Below, in pieces: positions 45,179-57,133 of a DNA stretch of 64,000 nt. The stretch is from Desarmillaria ectypa. Taxonomy: Eukaryota; Basidiomycota; Agaricomycetes; Agaricales; Physalacriaceae. Made by a program: the position numbers and the translations under genes. How positions within the stretch are numbered: the first letter of the stretch is position 1; every line of letters begins with the position of its first letter. The DNA is taken from contig JAUDYN010000008.1 in the NCBI GenBank assembly GCA_030407005.1, positions 930,001-994,000 on the forward strand. Direction: 5' to 3'. The notes beneath the pieces were generated by a model, which made no database searches, had not been told where the DNA came from, and saw only the letters and a program-made list of their open reading frames with translations.

Positions 45179-47796
45179 CTAATCATCCCTGCCGAGCCCA
45201 GCAAGTACTCGAACATCAGCCGTCCTCTTGGACACATCACTGAACCACTCCTTGGCTCTTGAAGCCTTCTTTTCCATTTCTTCAGCAACCTTCACCTCCT
45301 TCACTCTCTCCTCCATGGCACCTGTGAACCTTCCTCGAAGATCCCACGATGCCAGTCTCAGGACCTTCCTGGCCTCCCTACTGATCCTGTTTGCTTGGAT
45401 CTCGATGAACGTATCTTCTTCCTCCCCATCCGCTCGGGTTACAGAGGCCTTCACTCGCCTGCCAACCGTCTTGGGAATGGAGTTTGGTAGCTCCAAGACG
45501 ACGTATGCAGTGAGACCGATAGTGACTGCACCAAGTACAGGCGCAGCCCACTTCCTAGCGGTCTCATTTCCAAAGATATCCGTGACTCGAATGATGCCTT
45601 CTATCAATCCGCGTGCACCAATGGCTTGACCGCCGACCATCGTAAGGGCACCCACACCAACACTCATAAGTCCCAAAGATGTTGGTGCAGCTGAATCGTC
45701 TTCGACCTTCCCATCTCCAAAGTGTAGCCAGAATTGATGATGAACGTCGAAAAGATCCAGGAAAGAGGTTTCAAGCATCTCAGGGCGTTGACTGAGACCA
45801 ATTCCCAAACCGTTGATGCCACCTGCAACGACAGCACCGCTGGCACGGCGATGCTTTGCACCTTTTCCGGCTCGTCGAACAGTGCTGAACATGGCCTCGG
45901 GCATGAACACTCTCTTGTTTCGTTCCACACCTGCTGGTAGATGTTCTTCAGCAAGGCCTTTAATCTTGTCAATGGACTGGCTCGTGATGACTCGGACCTC
46001 GTCCTCAGCCAGTCTGACTGCTGCGTCGATGCTGGCAAGCAAGGCGCTCTTAACTTCGCGGGCATAACTCCATATACCCAAGAGACCGGGGTATGATGGC
46101 ATGGAGACGGAGCCATTTTCCACGCCAAGACGTCCCTGGCCGACGCGCTCCAGGGCATCACCCAACACGGACTTGGACTTGATTGAAGATTGGGTTGCGC
46201 CCTGTTCCTCGACAGCCTCCAAACTCTCCTCCAGCGTATCCCTACTGCTCTGCATCTTCTCCAAAACAGGCTTAGCTAGCGTCAGGTCCTCCCGTGACCG
46301 CTGTAGTTCGGAATCTGCAACGAGGGCATTGGCACCAGCGAGAAGATCAATGTCAGAAAGGAGATTGACGAGATAAGTCGATGCAGGATTGAGTTTGGAT
46401 TTCGAGCGTTTGACCAGAACGAACGACCTCAATGATGACTCAAGGTCGTCGAAAGATGGGCTGGCCGTGAAAGGCTGCAAAGCAGCGGCAGAGTCGACGA
46501 AGTGAACAAGATCCTCAGCATCCTCATAGGTACGAGGGCTGAGCTGTTTGATTTGATCAAGGACCATCCGGCGACACTTTTCCTTGTTCTTAATCTGGTC
46601 GTACTTGTTGACAACAATGAAGAGGTATGCCTTCTCGTTACTGGCATTCCATAAGAATTCCTTCGCTGACAAGGTGAAATGATTCTCGGCAGAGACCACA
46701 AAAACGACCACATCGATTTCCTCTTGCCGCGCGAATAAGGCGGTGGTCTTCAAACTGTCACGGTTAAGACCAGGAGCATCAATGAGGGAGATGTCAACGA
46801 CGCCGTTGTTAAGTAATGACTCGGATGGGGCCCGTGTGTCAGCAAGGTATAGCTTGAGCACCTTCGCGGAGCTCTCGTTCTCGCCAACAATATCCTCGAG
46901 ATCAGATATTTGGGCGCGAGTAAAGGTCGATTCGTCTTGGATGTTGTAGTTTACGCCGTCAATAAGAATGTGGACTTCCTCTACACCCTTGTTCTCGGCT
47001 GCGTCATGCACCTCGCAGAACGCGGTGGTACAGGGCTGCTGATCAACAGGCATGACCTCGCGACGGAGGAGAGCGTTCACGAATGTTGATTTTCCAGCAT
47101 TAAGGTCACCAGTGACGAGGACCTTTGAGGAAGTGTCCTCAACACGGAGACGGAGCTTGTCGATATGGCTAAGGGAAGAGGTGATGCGATCGTCCAGCAG
47201 ATTGGCAATGGACGCCTTTTCAAGCTGGGAGACGAGAGAAGCAGCTGAAGTAGAGGAACCGTGTGCGCCGAGCTTGAGGTCGAGTCGCAGGACTTGGAAT
47301 TCGGACTGGGGCAGAAGACGTTCCAGTCCTTCCTTCTTCTCTTCTGCATGCGTTCCTTCTTCGTCTGCAGCATCTGTAATAGATGCAAGGGTAATTGACC
47401 GGGTCACACCCTGTCTCGCACCGGAGAGAACAACGTCAGTCTTGGTTGTGGGGTCATCTGCGAACGACAGGGAACGGCGAAGGGATCGTCCGGGATTCGC
47501 AGGAGGTGTAGCATCCTGTTCGCGTAGCTGAGGGTAACGAACAACCCATTCGTCCTTGTTGAAGGTACGGATGTCGCCGAGGATAGACTTGGTTTCGTCG
47601 ATTGCCTTGACGAGACTACGACCAAGGTTGGTCAGCACAGCGAAAAAAGGCAGCAGACCTGTGCTCACCGGTCCTTGTGCTCAATATATGCCTCCTGGAC
47701 ATCCTCCACTTTTGAATGCTTCTCGCCAGAAAAACTGCCAAACGATGCTGCTTCTCGTACAGGTGATGATACCCGGGGGAAATAGGACTGCGCCAT
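45179..47796 (-). CDS. FZO1: Mitofusin Fzo1, outer-membrane fusion GTPase
   Basis: Two exons (47796-47669 and 47615-45179) over a 53-nt intron give 854 residues. The start is ATG 47796 (MAQSYFPRVSSPV); the longer frame's own start is a GTG inside the intron. The dynamin-type GTPase carries P-loop GDLNAGKST (about 212-220), the switch Thr in QPCTTAFCEV, DAPG in SLIDAPGLN and NKYD. Coiled-coil segments flank it. Two hydrophobic segments (about 689-712 and 734-753) separated by a short loop insert into the outer membrane as a hairpin, with a final heptad region. Fzo1 drives docking and fusion of mitochondrial outer membranes by GTP hydrolysis. No lesion was seen. It is divergent from RPF2 with 256 bp between the start codons. 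Confidence 0.95.
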
Positions 47797-48052
47797 TGCG
47801 ACGTAAGCACAAAGTTTGTGTTAGAAATCGACTTCGGAGTGCTGGATTTCCAGCTCGCTGCGATTGACGGCTACGATGTTCCGCAAAGTATTAGCGGTGA
47901 ATGAGCAGACAAATTTGATGATGCCGGTTGGGATGCAAAGCAGGGGAGACATATCTCCCGCTGACTAATGCAGCGTGAGAATGTTCGGGCCGAGTAGAGG
48001 GAGTCCAGGATGTCACAGTGACGTTCATCACACTTGCGTTTATTTTTCGCCG
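47797..48052. promoter_or_regulatory. Shared divergent promoter of FZO1 and RPF2
   Basis: The only sequence between two start codons on opposite strands. Both genes must be controlled from these 256 bp. No clear TATA box was seen. Confidence 0.5.
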
Positions 48053-49175
48053 ATGCTTCGTACAGTGTAAGAGTCCTCACAAACCTTGCGAGAGGAATAC
48101 TAACGACCTATACGCAGAAAACCCAGAAATGCACGATCAAAACGTGCCCTGGATGCCCGTATGCCCAAGGAAGTGGAGGATGTACGAACAGCAATATTTG
48201 TAAAGGGAACACATACTGGCGAGGTGCTCAATGGTGTAATGAAGGACCTAGTGCGTCAAGAAACTCTGTTAATTTTACTCTTTATTGATACATTCCAGAT
48301 GGCCCTCAAAAGGCCTGCAGCAATTTCTTTTTCCAAGAAAAACGACGTTCATCCTTTTGACAATACCTCCTCGTCGACCTCAACCTCATCTCTTGAGTTT
48401 TGGGCGAACAAAAACGATGCCTCGTTATTCTTGGTTGGACAGAGTAACAAGAAAAGGCCGAACAGTTTGATATTTGTACGCATGTACGATGGTCGAGTGC
48501 TAGATATGCTCGAGGTTGGCGTGGAGACATTCACTGGAATGGCGGATTTCAAGGTATGTATACCTTATCCATCTGGTATTTGCCCTTCTGACCATTGTCA
48601 AGACACCAAAATCAACGCCAGGGCATAAGCCATTGATGCATTTCGCCTCTGAGCTTTTTGATACTCATCCGCGCTTCATGGAACTGAAATCCATGCTCAT
48701 GTCATTTTTTAACGGAGAAGAGATCGATGAAATATGTCTCCCGGGTATTGAGCATGTCATCAGCATCTCTCTTGCACCAACGCCTCCTTCTCTCAATACT
48801 ACATCGGATACCCCTACTCCCTTACCAAAAGTCCACTTACGGACCTACACCACCAAACTACTTTCATCAGGGACACGGATACCGCGCGTCGAACTTATAC
48901 CAATGGGCCCATCATTGGACATGGTTCTGCGAAGACACGAAGTGGCGGACGCAGAGATGTTGAAGCAAGCCTTGAAGAGGCCCAAGTTGAAAAAGAAGGA
49001 GGTCGAACAGGGACTGGGTAAGAAGCTCAAGAATATGGAGGTTGATGAGATGGGCGACCTGCGTGGAAAGGTCCATGTTGGTACCCAGGACTTGAACAAG
49101 CTGCAGACGCGGAAGATGAAGGGTTTGAAGGACGATGAGGAGCGGCCTGGTAAACGGAGTAAAACGTCTTCGTGA
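48053..49175 (+). CDS. RPF2: Ribosome assembly factor Rpf2 (Brix domain)
   Basis: Four exons (48053-48066, 48118-48250, 48299-48553 and 48603-49175) total 975 nt and give 324 residues. The first exon is 14 nt, ending in MLRT plus two bases. The protein opens with the family's basic VKPRNARSKRAL, then the Brix domain from about residue 30: TAIFVKGTHTGEVLNGVMKDL, NSLIFVRMYDGRVLDMLEVGV, KPLMHFASELFDTHPRFMELKSM near its middle and IPRVELIPMGPSLD near its end. A Lys-rich nucleolar tail follows (LKRPKLKKKEVEQGLGKKLK). Rpf2 pairs with Rrs1 to load 5S rRNA, Rpl5 and Rpl11 into pre-60S particles. The intron after exon 1 has an actaac branch site. All motifs are intact. Confidence 0.94.
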
Positions 49176-49251
49176 TATATTTTCCTTCTAGATTGCAGCT
49201 CGTAGTGACATCTGGGTCGTTACAATGGAAATATTTGTGCGGCTGATCTGG

Positions 49252-49962
49252 TCACTTTCTAGGAAGTTCCAAGTGCTCTGGCCCAAAGCTATCCGGGAGT
49301 AACTCGCCAATACTCGTCTCCCGCACGCCACCTTCAGTCATACCAGACTTTCCTTCGTCCATCTTGTCGTCTGGCGACTTAGGATGATCTCCAGGTACCA
49401 GGAGCACAGGCATATCGAGGGCGCAGAATTCGCGAATGACCTGACGACACATACCGCAGGGTGAGATTGTGGCCGGTACGTTGCTAAAGCGTAGACTCAG
49501 AATACATATGAGACGGTCGTATGAAGACAAGTTACGTCGTGACGGCGAGCGCAATGAATGACTTGATGCCTTCACTCTGTTGATCACTGAGCAAGAAGGT
49601 ATATGCGAAAGAGGGGATTAGTACGAACGACTGCTTTGACAATGGCCGTTCGCTCAGCACAAATAGTCCCACCTGTAACATGGATTCGACCCGACGACGA
49701 CGACGATAACGACAATATAGCAGACGCACCATAGGATGCATTCTCGATATTAGCTCCCTTGATGATTGTGCCGTCTGCAGCCATTAGAGCGGCGCCGACA
49801 GGGAACTTTGAGTAAGGACTGTACGAGTGCTCCTTTGCTGGGATACAGATAAGAAAGATATCCAGAGTGAGGTGATATAATGCTACCCTCAAAAGCAGCC
49901 TTAATGAGGGCCTGACGGTCATCGACGGAAAGCTCCCAAACGCGTGTAGTAGTAGTCGTCAT
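49252..49962 (-). CDS. Cytidine deaminase
   Basis: Five exons starting at ATG 49962 ([17 protein letters not shown]). The homotetrameric CDA fold is shown by [16 protein letters not shown], the zinc and catalytic motif [15 protein letters not shown] (Cys ligand and catalytic Glu) and [13 protein letters not shown] (two more Cys ligands). The family-typical C-terminal LLPDSFGP is at 49290-49270. The enzyme salvages pyrimidines by deaminating cytidine and deoxycytidine. An insert before LLPDSF rich in Asp, Lys and Gly ([14 protein letters not shown]) is longer than in bacterial enzymes. Small introns lie after codons near FEG, SYG, KAV and VTT; I chose acceptors that keep the frame. It is divergent from the Vps68 gene, with ATGs 34 bp apart. 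Confidence 0.92.
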
Positions 49963-49996
49963 CGTGGGAGAAAGCAACTCGTCCTTGCCTATTACC
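49963..49996. promoter_or_regulatory. 34-bp bidirectional gap
   Basis: All that lies between two opposite start codons. Each gene's core promoter must therefore sit in the leader or coding part of the other. Confidence 0.5.
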
Positions 49997-50640
49997 ATGT
50001 CTCTTCCCCGTGCCGACTACGACCCCCGTCGTGTTTGCCTCAATCCTTTCCCAGAATTCACCTTGGGAAAGCACCGTCGTACAGTAGGCGTATACATTGC
50101 AGGAGCACTGGTAGGTCTCCGTCGCTCACTGCTTTTACTGGTTTACAATCCCACCACAGTTTGCTCTTGCCCAATGGACCTTTCTTGACGCAGCCATCCT
50201 CTCCACCCATGCAAAGCCATCCTGGGGTGGGGACCCTCCAGTGCACGTAACAATTCTGGACTGGCTTCCAGGCATCTCGTCGCTGCTGGGCTTCCTCATC
50301 GTCAACGTCATCGACAAAGACCGTATCAAGGGCGACCAGGGATTCGGAGACTCGGGAGCTGTTTGGAGAGCTCGGTTGTTCTTGTTCATCGGGTTTGCAT
50401 TCATGGCTGGTGGTTTGGCAGGCAGTGTGGTGAGTGCTCAGTTCATTTCTTTGTCACCGTCCGTCTCAAGCTTCGTAGTGCGTTCTCGTTCTCAAATATG
50501 TTCTTGGCGACTACCCTCAGCAATTCTCTTACTATGGTTACGCCAACGTTTCCCAGAATGTTGCAATGATGCTTTCAGGCGTCGTGCTGTGGATTGCCCA
50601 GAGCTCCGGCGGGGAATACGAATACAATTTGACACTATGA
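49997..50640 (+). CDS. VPS68: Vps68/TMEM50 (UPF0220) membrane protein
   Basis: Three exons (49997-50110, 50160-50429 and 50479-50640) total 546 nt and give 181 residues. It starts MSLPRADYDPRRVCLNPFPEF. Four hydrophobic helices are visible: VGVYIAGALFALAQW, the WLPGISSLLGFLIVNVI region, LFLFIGFAFMAGGLAGSV and a final one with MMLSGVVLWIAQSSGGEYEY. The IDKDRIKGDQGFGDSGAVWRAR loop between helices 2 and 3 is typical of the family. Yeast Vps68 acts at endosomes with Vps55 to move cargo to the vacuole. The end (SGGEYEYNLTL) is intact, stopping at TGA 50638-50640. Confidence 0.92.
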
Positions 50641-50944
50641 GTAGTGTATGTACAATCGGTTTTTAACGACTAGCTTGGAAGCCTACCCGAGGCGCAAGCA
50701 TTCATCGACATCACGGCAACACTTTTCGCTACTATAGTTTATGATTTCTGTTACCCTGTTGCATTTGAAGTCTTCAATCATTTTGGCCAACAGCCCATAT
50801 CCGGTTTTTTTTCCCGTGTTTAAAATCACATATCTGAGAAGTGCTGCTAATTATGTAGTAATAAACATTCAATAGTAAATAGCAGGCAGATGGTATAATC
50901 CCCTGGTCCCTCTATTTTACAAGCCAGACCCGCGCATCTATTCA
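50641..50944. other. Convergent 3' intergenic gap
   Basis: About 300 bp between the stop codons of Vps68 (plus) and squalene epoxidase (minus). It must hold both polyadenylation regions. No other feature was seen. Confidence 0.45.
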
Positions 50945-52692
50945 TTACTGCAATGCTATCATCGAGACTACAACTACAAGCAAAGGAATCCCAAATCCAA
51001 CTATCTGGGCTTTCCGTCGTGCCTTGACATCATCTGGCGACCACCATCGGATTTCTGACCACAGCAGTGGACCAAACACGACGCACGCTGTCCAGAACTG
51101 TGGGCGCTTGTTAAATAATATTACACAAACAGTTCAAAAGTCTACATACCACCCGAATACTTTTGAAAAATAACATCGGATACTCGTCAAACTGCGGAGC
51201 AATAGATTTCAGTTTTTGGTCGGCTCGGCTCTGCATAGTCCGTGGATGTGTGAACATGACCCAAATCGAGTACAAGGCGACCGAGAAGAAATGATTAAAT
51301 AGTAAAACGGGTGAAGGGCAGATGCTGATGGAAGTTAGTACAAGTAGACTGCTTAAATCGATGATAGCTTACGCAGATAAGAGGGAGACAGGCCCCTTTA
51401 TACATTCACCGCCTCGTTCAAAGTACTTGAAGCAACCCGTGCGAAGAACTTCGAGTTCCTCATCTACAAACCGGTCAGCATGGTACCAAAGATACGAATA
51501 GAGGAGCATACCCTCGGCGCCGAAAAGGTCGTAAAGTGCGACACTCAAGACGTTGACCGTCGATGCGACCGGCTTTCGTTGCCAGTGCCACTTGCGCAAT
51601 ACCGCACGCACGGCTCCCCAATCATCTAGCTTCTTAACACGCACTAACAAATCTCGGAGAATAACAACATCGTTAAACGCTACTGTCATTCCTCCACCGG
51701 TCAGAGGATGGCGCATGTTCCACGCGTCACCCACGAGAAACACACCCTCCTTTGCAACAGGCATAAAACTTCCTTGTATGACTGAAGGTAGGAAGGAATT
51801 GGGCATACGACGAAGACGGTCCTTTTTCAGCGCGTCGCGGACAGAGTTTTGGACAGATGAGGGTAGTTGAGGAAGAATGTTATTGGTTATATGGGACTAT
51901 GAAAGACGACTGAGAATGAAGCCCCAAGTAAAGGGCATAAAGACGCACCTCAAGGTTGGCGGGTATGGGGGCCTTGACGTCGACAAGCAGACGAGTGTCA
52001 CGTTCACCGATGCGATATAATAGCACCGGGCCGTAATGTTTCACGAGCACGACGGTACCATGGTTAGGTATCGGCAATACAGCATCCTCGAGCACGAGAC
52101 CAACAAAATGGCTCTTCGTTACAGGTTTGCATAGTCGTTCGCCCATTACAGCGCCCCTAAAGTTGGAGAAGCAACCATCGGCAATGACGACGAGGTCAGC
52201 AAAAAAGGACTCCTTGTCAGCTTCACCTCCAGTCGTCAGCCCATCTTTCCTCGTCGCACGTACGCCGATGACTTGCTTGTTGAAGTTGGCCTCAATCAAG
52301 TCTGTGACGGTCGCCTCAATGACCTCGACGCCCTCTGCCTGCTTTGCAGCCTCCCGGAGTTTCATGATAAACTTGCCATGGTGAAAAGAACGTCCCTCAT
52401 GGCCGTCTGGGTATGGGATATGGACGGGCTTGCCTTTGTCGACGACACAATAGCCCTTTACAGGGACGGCGTCGATACCATCAAAGCAAGCCTCCAATCC
52501 TAGGTTTTTCATGCAGTCGACGCCTCCAGGTTGCAGCAGTTCACCAACAATTCGGTCGGGCTCTGCCAGGGAGCGTTCGAGTAAGGCAACGCGAAGGGGT
52601 TTTTCGCGTGGAATGGTAGACAGGGCATGGGCGAGGGTACAGCCAGCGACGCCGGCGCCGACAACGATAACGTCGTAGTGAGTTTTCCACAT
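50945..52692 (-). CDS. ERG1: Squalene epoxidase (squalene monooxygenase)
   Basis: A minus-strand gene of about five exons from ATG 52692, directly before the FAD Rossmann motif (YDVIVVGAGVAGCTLAHAL), to TAA 50945-50947. Diagnostic blocks are LERSLAEPDRIVGELLQPGG, the ADLVVIADGCFSNFR site, KSHFVGLVLEDAVLP, and the second FAD contact GVFLVGDAWNMRHPLTGGGMTVAFND. A C-terminal pair of hydrophobic segments (SPVLLFNHFFSVALYS and the final IVGFGIPLLVVVSMIAL) anchors the protein in the ER. It epoxidises squalene in ergosterol synthesis and is the target of allylamine antifungals. It begins at the FAD motif without the usual N-terminal extension of animal enzymes. All motifs are intact. Confidence 0.94.
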
Positions 52693-53000
52693 GGCGGGAT
52701 TGGATGAAGGTCGTTGTTGGTGAATATTAATTCATGTTAAGTACTTCATCAAGTGGGCCCACCCAAATAAAATCAAGAGGGCCTGCGGCAATTCCCGCGG
52801 TCACACTGGACTCGATGGTACCGGAGCACATCCAGGCCTTCTTCTGGATTATATGCCCACTTTTTATGTGGGGAATCAATACCACCATTAGTAATCTCAG
52901 ATGCCGTTAATTCCATAAAAAACAAAGCTGAATTGTATCTCAAGATTCGACTAAAAGGGTATAGAGAACAGGCATGCGCCAACGAACGTTATTATAAGCT
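52693..53000. other. Squalene epoxidase promoter region
   Basis: About 300 bp upstream of the ERG1 start, shared with the 3' flank of the broken GH43 gene. No gene was seen. Confidence 0.4.
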
Positions 53001-54698
53001 TCAAGCGACCACCTAGAGGAGAGGTGAATGGTGGAATGAGGAACGACACTTTGCTACTTACTGGCCAGCCCGTAGAAAAGTCGAGGAGGTTGATGCCGAG
53101 CTAAATAAAAATTTAAAAAAAAGTTAGCATACGCACTATTGGAACACTGATCAAATGAAAACCCCCACGTAGCTGCCCGATGAGGTGTAATAATCTAAAA
53201 CTGCTCGAATACTTGATCAGGTGGCCAAAATGCGGTGCACTCACGGTAAACAAGAATAGGACCGTCGCTATCTTCGTAAACGTCTTGACTGCCGGGTCCG
53301 TAAATCTGTAAATAGATGTGCATAAAAGGAACCATTCACGACGTTAAGGTTTTCATGTACCTTGCCGTGACTCTCCAAGACAAGGGTTCCTCCACCCTCA
53401 AGAAGAGAGACGCCATCCTGTTCGTAATAGGTACCAGAGATGTTGCAAGGCCGCCAGTAACGTCCAAAGACTGCACGCGAGAAGTGATCCGCTACCTTGT
53501 TGACCTTCCAACACAGATGTTATAGGTGCTGGACGTTCCTCACAGCAGATATCCCAGGACGTGAAGAGATAGTAGTAGCTTCCGTATTTGTAGATACTCC
53601 TGGCTTCCACGGCGCCATCGTCATCCGTACGTTCAGCTAAAGACGTGACGGAAGAGCTATCAGAAAGTCCCGTGGACGAGCTGAGTCTGCATACAGTGAG
53701 TCAAGAATTAAAGAAACCTGTCTCAAAGACTTACTTCTTCAGCTTGATACCTGTCCAGAAGCTTCCAAGACTGAGATACCAGGTGCCTCCAGCTATCACG
53801 GAGTCAGAAGGCATTGTGTAGAATTACCGGGGAAGACGAACAAACAAAGAGACTGAAAGAAGATAGATGAGACTAAGACAACATCTCCAGCAACAGGAAT
53901 GCTTACTTGGGGTCAATAGCCTGGAGGCTGCTTTGTTAGAAAGTTTCTTACGATGATTACGGGAACATACATTATAACTGTCGCCAGACGAAGACAATGT
54001 TACTAGACCCTTGTTGGTCCAGGTTCCTAGAAGAGTACGTCAGCGTGAATAACAAAACAAAGGACTCAGCCGAAAACGATGAACCAGGAGCACCAGTCGT
54101 AGAAGTTGCCAAGAAGATAGCCGACTAGACAATGAATTTAACGAAAGAAAAAGAGAGAAGCAATGGTTTTCTGACATATATGCTGGGTTCCGAAGCTGGA
54201 TGCGGCATAGTAAAGCTAGGAACTATAGGGCCGCGTTCACGCTTTCATTGAAAGTACGTACCCAGAACTTGCTACCATCGTAGTAGCAGTCGGGCGCCCA
54301 CAAATTTCTAGAATCCCCAAATATTGAGAAACAGAAAGTGGACGAACATGAGGCGAATATAACTACCTGTTGGAAGTACCAGTGTAATCGTCGGTCCAAC
54401 TCGCACCGTCAGGCCACCCTAATCCCTGGTACGTCCATGCTATCATATCCATGGACGTAGTGATTGAGATGCCAACAGCGGTCACTGCAGTGGTGGTGAG
54501 GATTATCTTCAGCATGCGGGAATATTCAAACTTACCGAACAAGAAGTATTTCCCGTCGCTGTCCTTACAGATGGTAGGATCATGGGTTTCAGTATCACCG
54601 GTGACAGTGCCGGGGCCAACATAGGCGCGACAAATACTGGCACATGTCAGAACGACACAGAATAGTTGAAAGAAAGACGGGGCAAGACGGGAAGCCAT
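53001..54698 (-). pseudogene. Broken GH43 arabinanase-like gene
   Basis: Relative to the intact paralogue at 57134-58875, exon order and motifs are the same. There is a signal peptide from ATG 54698 (MASRLAPSFFQLFCVV), ETHDPTICKDSDGKYFLFG with the catalytic Asp, NLWAPDCYY, YYAASSFGTQ, the WYLSLGSFWTGIK block, the EARSIYKYGSYYYLFTSWD segment with the acid Glu, and a final GWPVVA. Two lesions are clear. One C is missing between 53541 and 53542, inside the codons for CC-R-G-T-S, which throws the following part out of frame. The splice donor after the FGTQ exon reads AT instead of GT (54179-54178). The acceptor before the TGPYY-like exon near 53495 also seems lost. GH43 enzymes cut alpha-1,5-arabinan; this copy is probably inactive. 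Confidence 0.78.
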
Positions 54699-55363
54699 CG
54701 AGGATAGAACTATTCTGTTGAATGAGCCAAGGGTCGAATAGCTTCTATAGAGTTCTGGCCGACTAGATCTGGAGCATCGCCCGCAGCCAGAGACATTTTG
54801 AGGAAAATTCAGGAGAAACCGGAAGAAATGAGTGAGTTGTCGATATGGTGACCAGGCGTCGGGTCCAATCAACCTCCAATAGAGCTTTTGTCGCGCGCCG
54901 ATACTACTGGACCTTATTTCTCTAACATTCCCGTCCACGGGCTGAATTGTCAATATCTTTCCAAGATACACATACGGGGAAAATCATGGTGTAGCCGTGG
55001 TGTTCACCAAACGGTAAGGGCCATGTTGTGCATTCATGGTGGGCGTCGAATCGAGAAACGAACCACTGACCGACTGCAGCGGTCCGAGCGTAGTCCGGGC
55101 CGGATACATGTCCTTTCCATTCCGATCCGAAAATCTGCCATGGACATTCTCATCTTTCTCCATCTCTGTAACACTAACTGGCTTGTATATAGGCATACGT
55201 GCTGCGTTGGAACCTGATTTCTACGGTGTCAATTCGACCTTGAGACCTATATTTAGTCTGTCGGTCTCTCAATCCTCATCTCAATGAATTCTGAATGATC
55301 GCCGTCGATAACATCGTATAGACTAATCATTGCTTTTTAATCCGTGAAGTGAACATTCGAACG
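54699..55363. other. Divergent region between GH43 relic and ADH
   Basis: About 665 bp that should carry both promoters. A frame on the plus strand (54888-55217) and one on the minus strand (54984-55196) are open but unrecognised. Confidence 0.4.
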
Positions 55364-57047
55364 ATGTCTGTAGCTTCTTCGCAAGTCGCAATCCGATTCC
55401 ATCCCCCTTCATATGATATTCGCGTGGAGAACGTACCTATACCAGAGTGAGCAGAGCATTTAATAGATGAGTTCAGATAGCGATTCTCAGTTTTATTTTT
55501 AGAATTACCCACCCGGACGATGCCATCGTTAAAATACATGTAAGTCGGAGAAACATATTGGTCGACCTTCCAGAAGTTCACGGCAATATATTTATACTAG
55601 TTTTCCGGCTTGTGCGGTACGGACAATCCAGCCTAATGCGTCTTCTGTCCGATGACACAGTTATTTTAAGGTAGCGATCTTCATGTGTACAGAGGACACG
55701 AAGCTGTTGATAAAATGCAAGCCCATTTCTCCGTTGCACAGTTGGCTAGCCTAACATTAATGCGCCTTCCTAGTCATACTTGCGGTCATGAGTTCATTGG
55801 CCAAGTCGTCAAACTGGGATCGAGCTTCAGCGTACATGCCGAAAGACTCCCATCGTTGTACGCAAAGCTGAAGATCGGGGACAAAGTTGTTTGCCCGTTT
55901 ACCACCAGTTGCGGAGAATGCCAGTATGTCACATATTAAATATCTGCACACAATACAGGATTCTCACATAAAATTTTCGCAGAGTATGCAGATCAGGATT
56001 TACGTGTCGGTGCATCCAGAGCAAACTGTTCGGTTCTTCCGCTTTAGAGGGCGCGCAAGCGCAGTATATTCGGGTGCCGAACGCAGGCGGGACGCTGTTC
56101 AACCTCAGTGACCCAGACACGTGGCCTTTGTCGAAGCCCAAACAAGTTTCCGATAGCTCGCTGCTCCTCTTGGCCGATATCCTCCCCACTGGAATTTTCG
56201 CTGCCATTCAAGCATTGAGCCACCCTAAAGTGCCACCCGTATTGACGGCAGCACCTTGGCCACTGCACGATAAAGCGTCGAGCGGCATACCAGACCTATT
56301 CCCGAAAGAGAATGTCCCTACGTTTGCCATTATAGGGCTTGGTCCTGTCGGAGTCTGCGCAGCCATAAGTTTACTTGATGAACTCGAAAAACGACAACTG
56401 CCTTCAGGGCTCAGGATCGTCGCCATTGATCCTATCGAATCCAGGAGGGGCAAGATGCGTTCCATCTATTCCAAAATAAGTGACGCGAGAGGTAGCCGCG
56501 AGGTCTTCGTGGTTCAATCCATCGAGGAAGCAAAAGAAACTGTACAAACTTGGACTTCTGGTGTGGGGTGCTCTGCTGTTTTAGAAGTCTGTTCATCATA
56601 GTCTTCTTTTGCATACGAACTGACTCTCCCCACTCACGATCAGGTTGTCGGTAACAACAGTGCCCTCGCACTGGCCTACGAGCTTGTCCAGCCATTTGGA
56701 ACTATCTCCTCTGTTGGTGTGCATGGAGAACGTCCATTCCCGTTGACCGGAGGACAGCTTTACGACAAGAATGTGTCGTTTGATTTTGGGCGTTGTCCCG
56801 TTCATTCATTGTTTCCTATGGCATTCGATCTTTTAAGTGAGTACTTGCTTTCGCCCCTTGGTTGTTAACTCATGACAGACATCGTTCAACTCTGCTAGTC
56901 AAGCGTCAAGATGTATTCGGGGGTGTGGGTGATGAATCCGGTTTGATTGAGCGGATCGTTGGGTTTGATGATGCAGTGGAGATGTATGCCGCGTTTGATA
57001 AGGGTGAGGTCGGAAAAATTGTATTTGACCCTTGGAAAGAAACGTAG
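55364..57047 (+). CDS. Zinc-dependent alcohol dehydrogenase, MDR family
   Basis: Eight exons (55364-55446, 55503-55539, 55601-55616, 55671-55716, 55774-55923, 55992-56586, 56644-56836 and 56899-57047) total 1269 nt and give 422 residues. The catalytic zinc ligands are Cys in GLCGSD and His-Glu in CGHEF. The structural zinc comes from Cys in VVCPFTTSCGECQSGFTCRC. The NAD(P) Rossmann motif is FAIIGLGPVGVCAA. The LEVVGNNSALALAYE and GFDDAVEMYAAFDKGEVGK blocks are typical of the fungal threonine-dehydrogenase-like subgroup. Exon 3 is only 16 nt. Intron 4 (55717-55773) starts with GC, not GT; using it changes HEAVDK plus 19 extra residues into HEAVDKIHTCGHE, as relatives have. The substrate is unknown. 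The gene ends 86 bp from the convergent GH43 gene. Confidence 0.87.
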
Positions 57048-57133
57048 GCTGAGGGAACAGACCCAACTGAAATACGGCAAGAAGTATATAGAAATTGAAA
57101 TGACATGCAACGCAGCAAAGGAAAGGCCTAAAT

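Noticed and set aside
45228..47531. Long forward frames such as 45228-45629 and 47052-47531
   Set aside because: They lie antisense to the well-supported Fzo1 coding sequence and carry no motif of their own.
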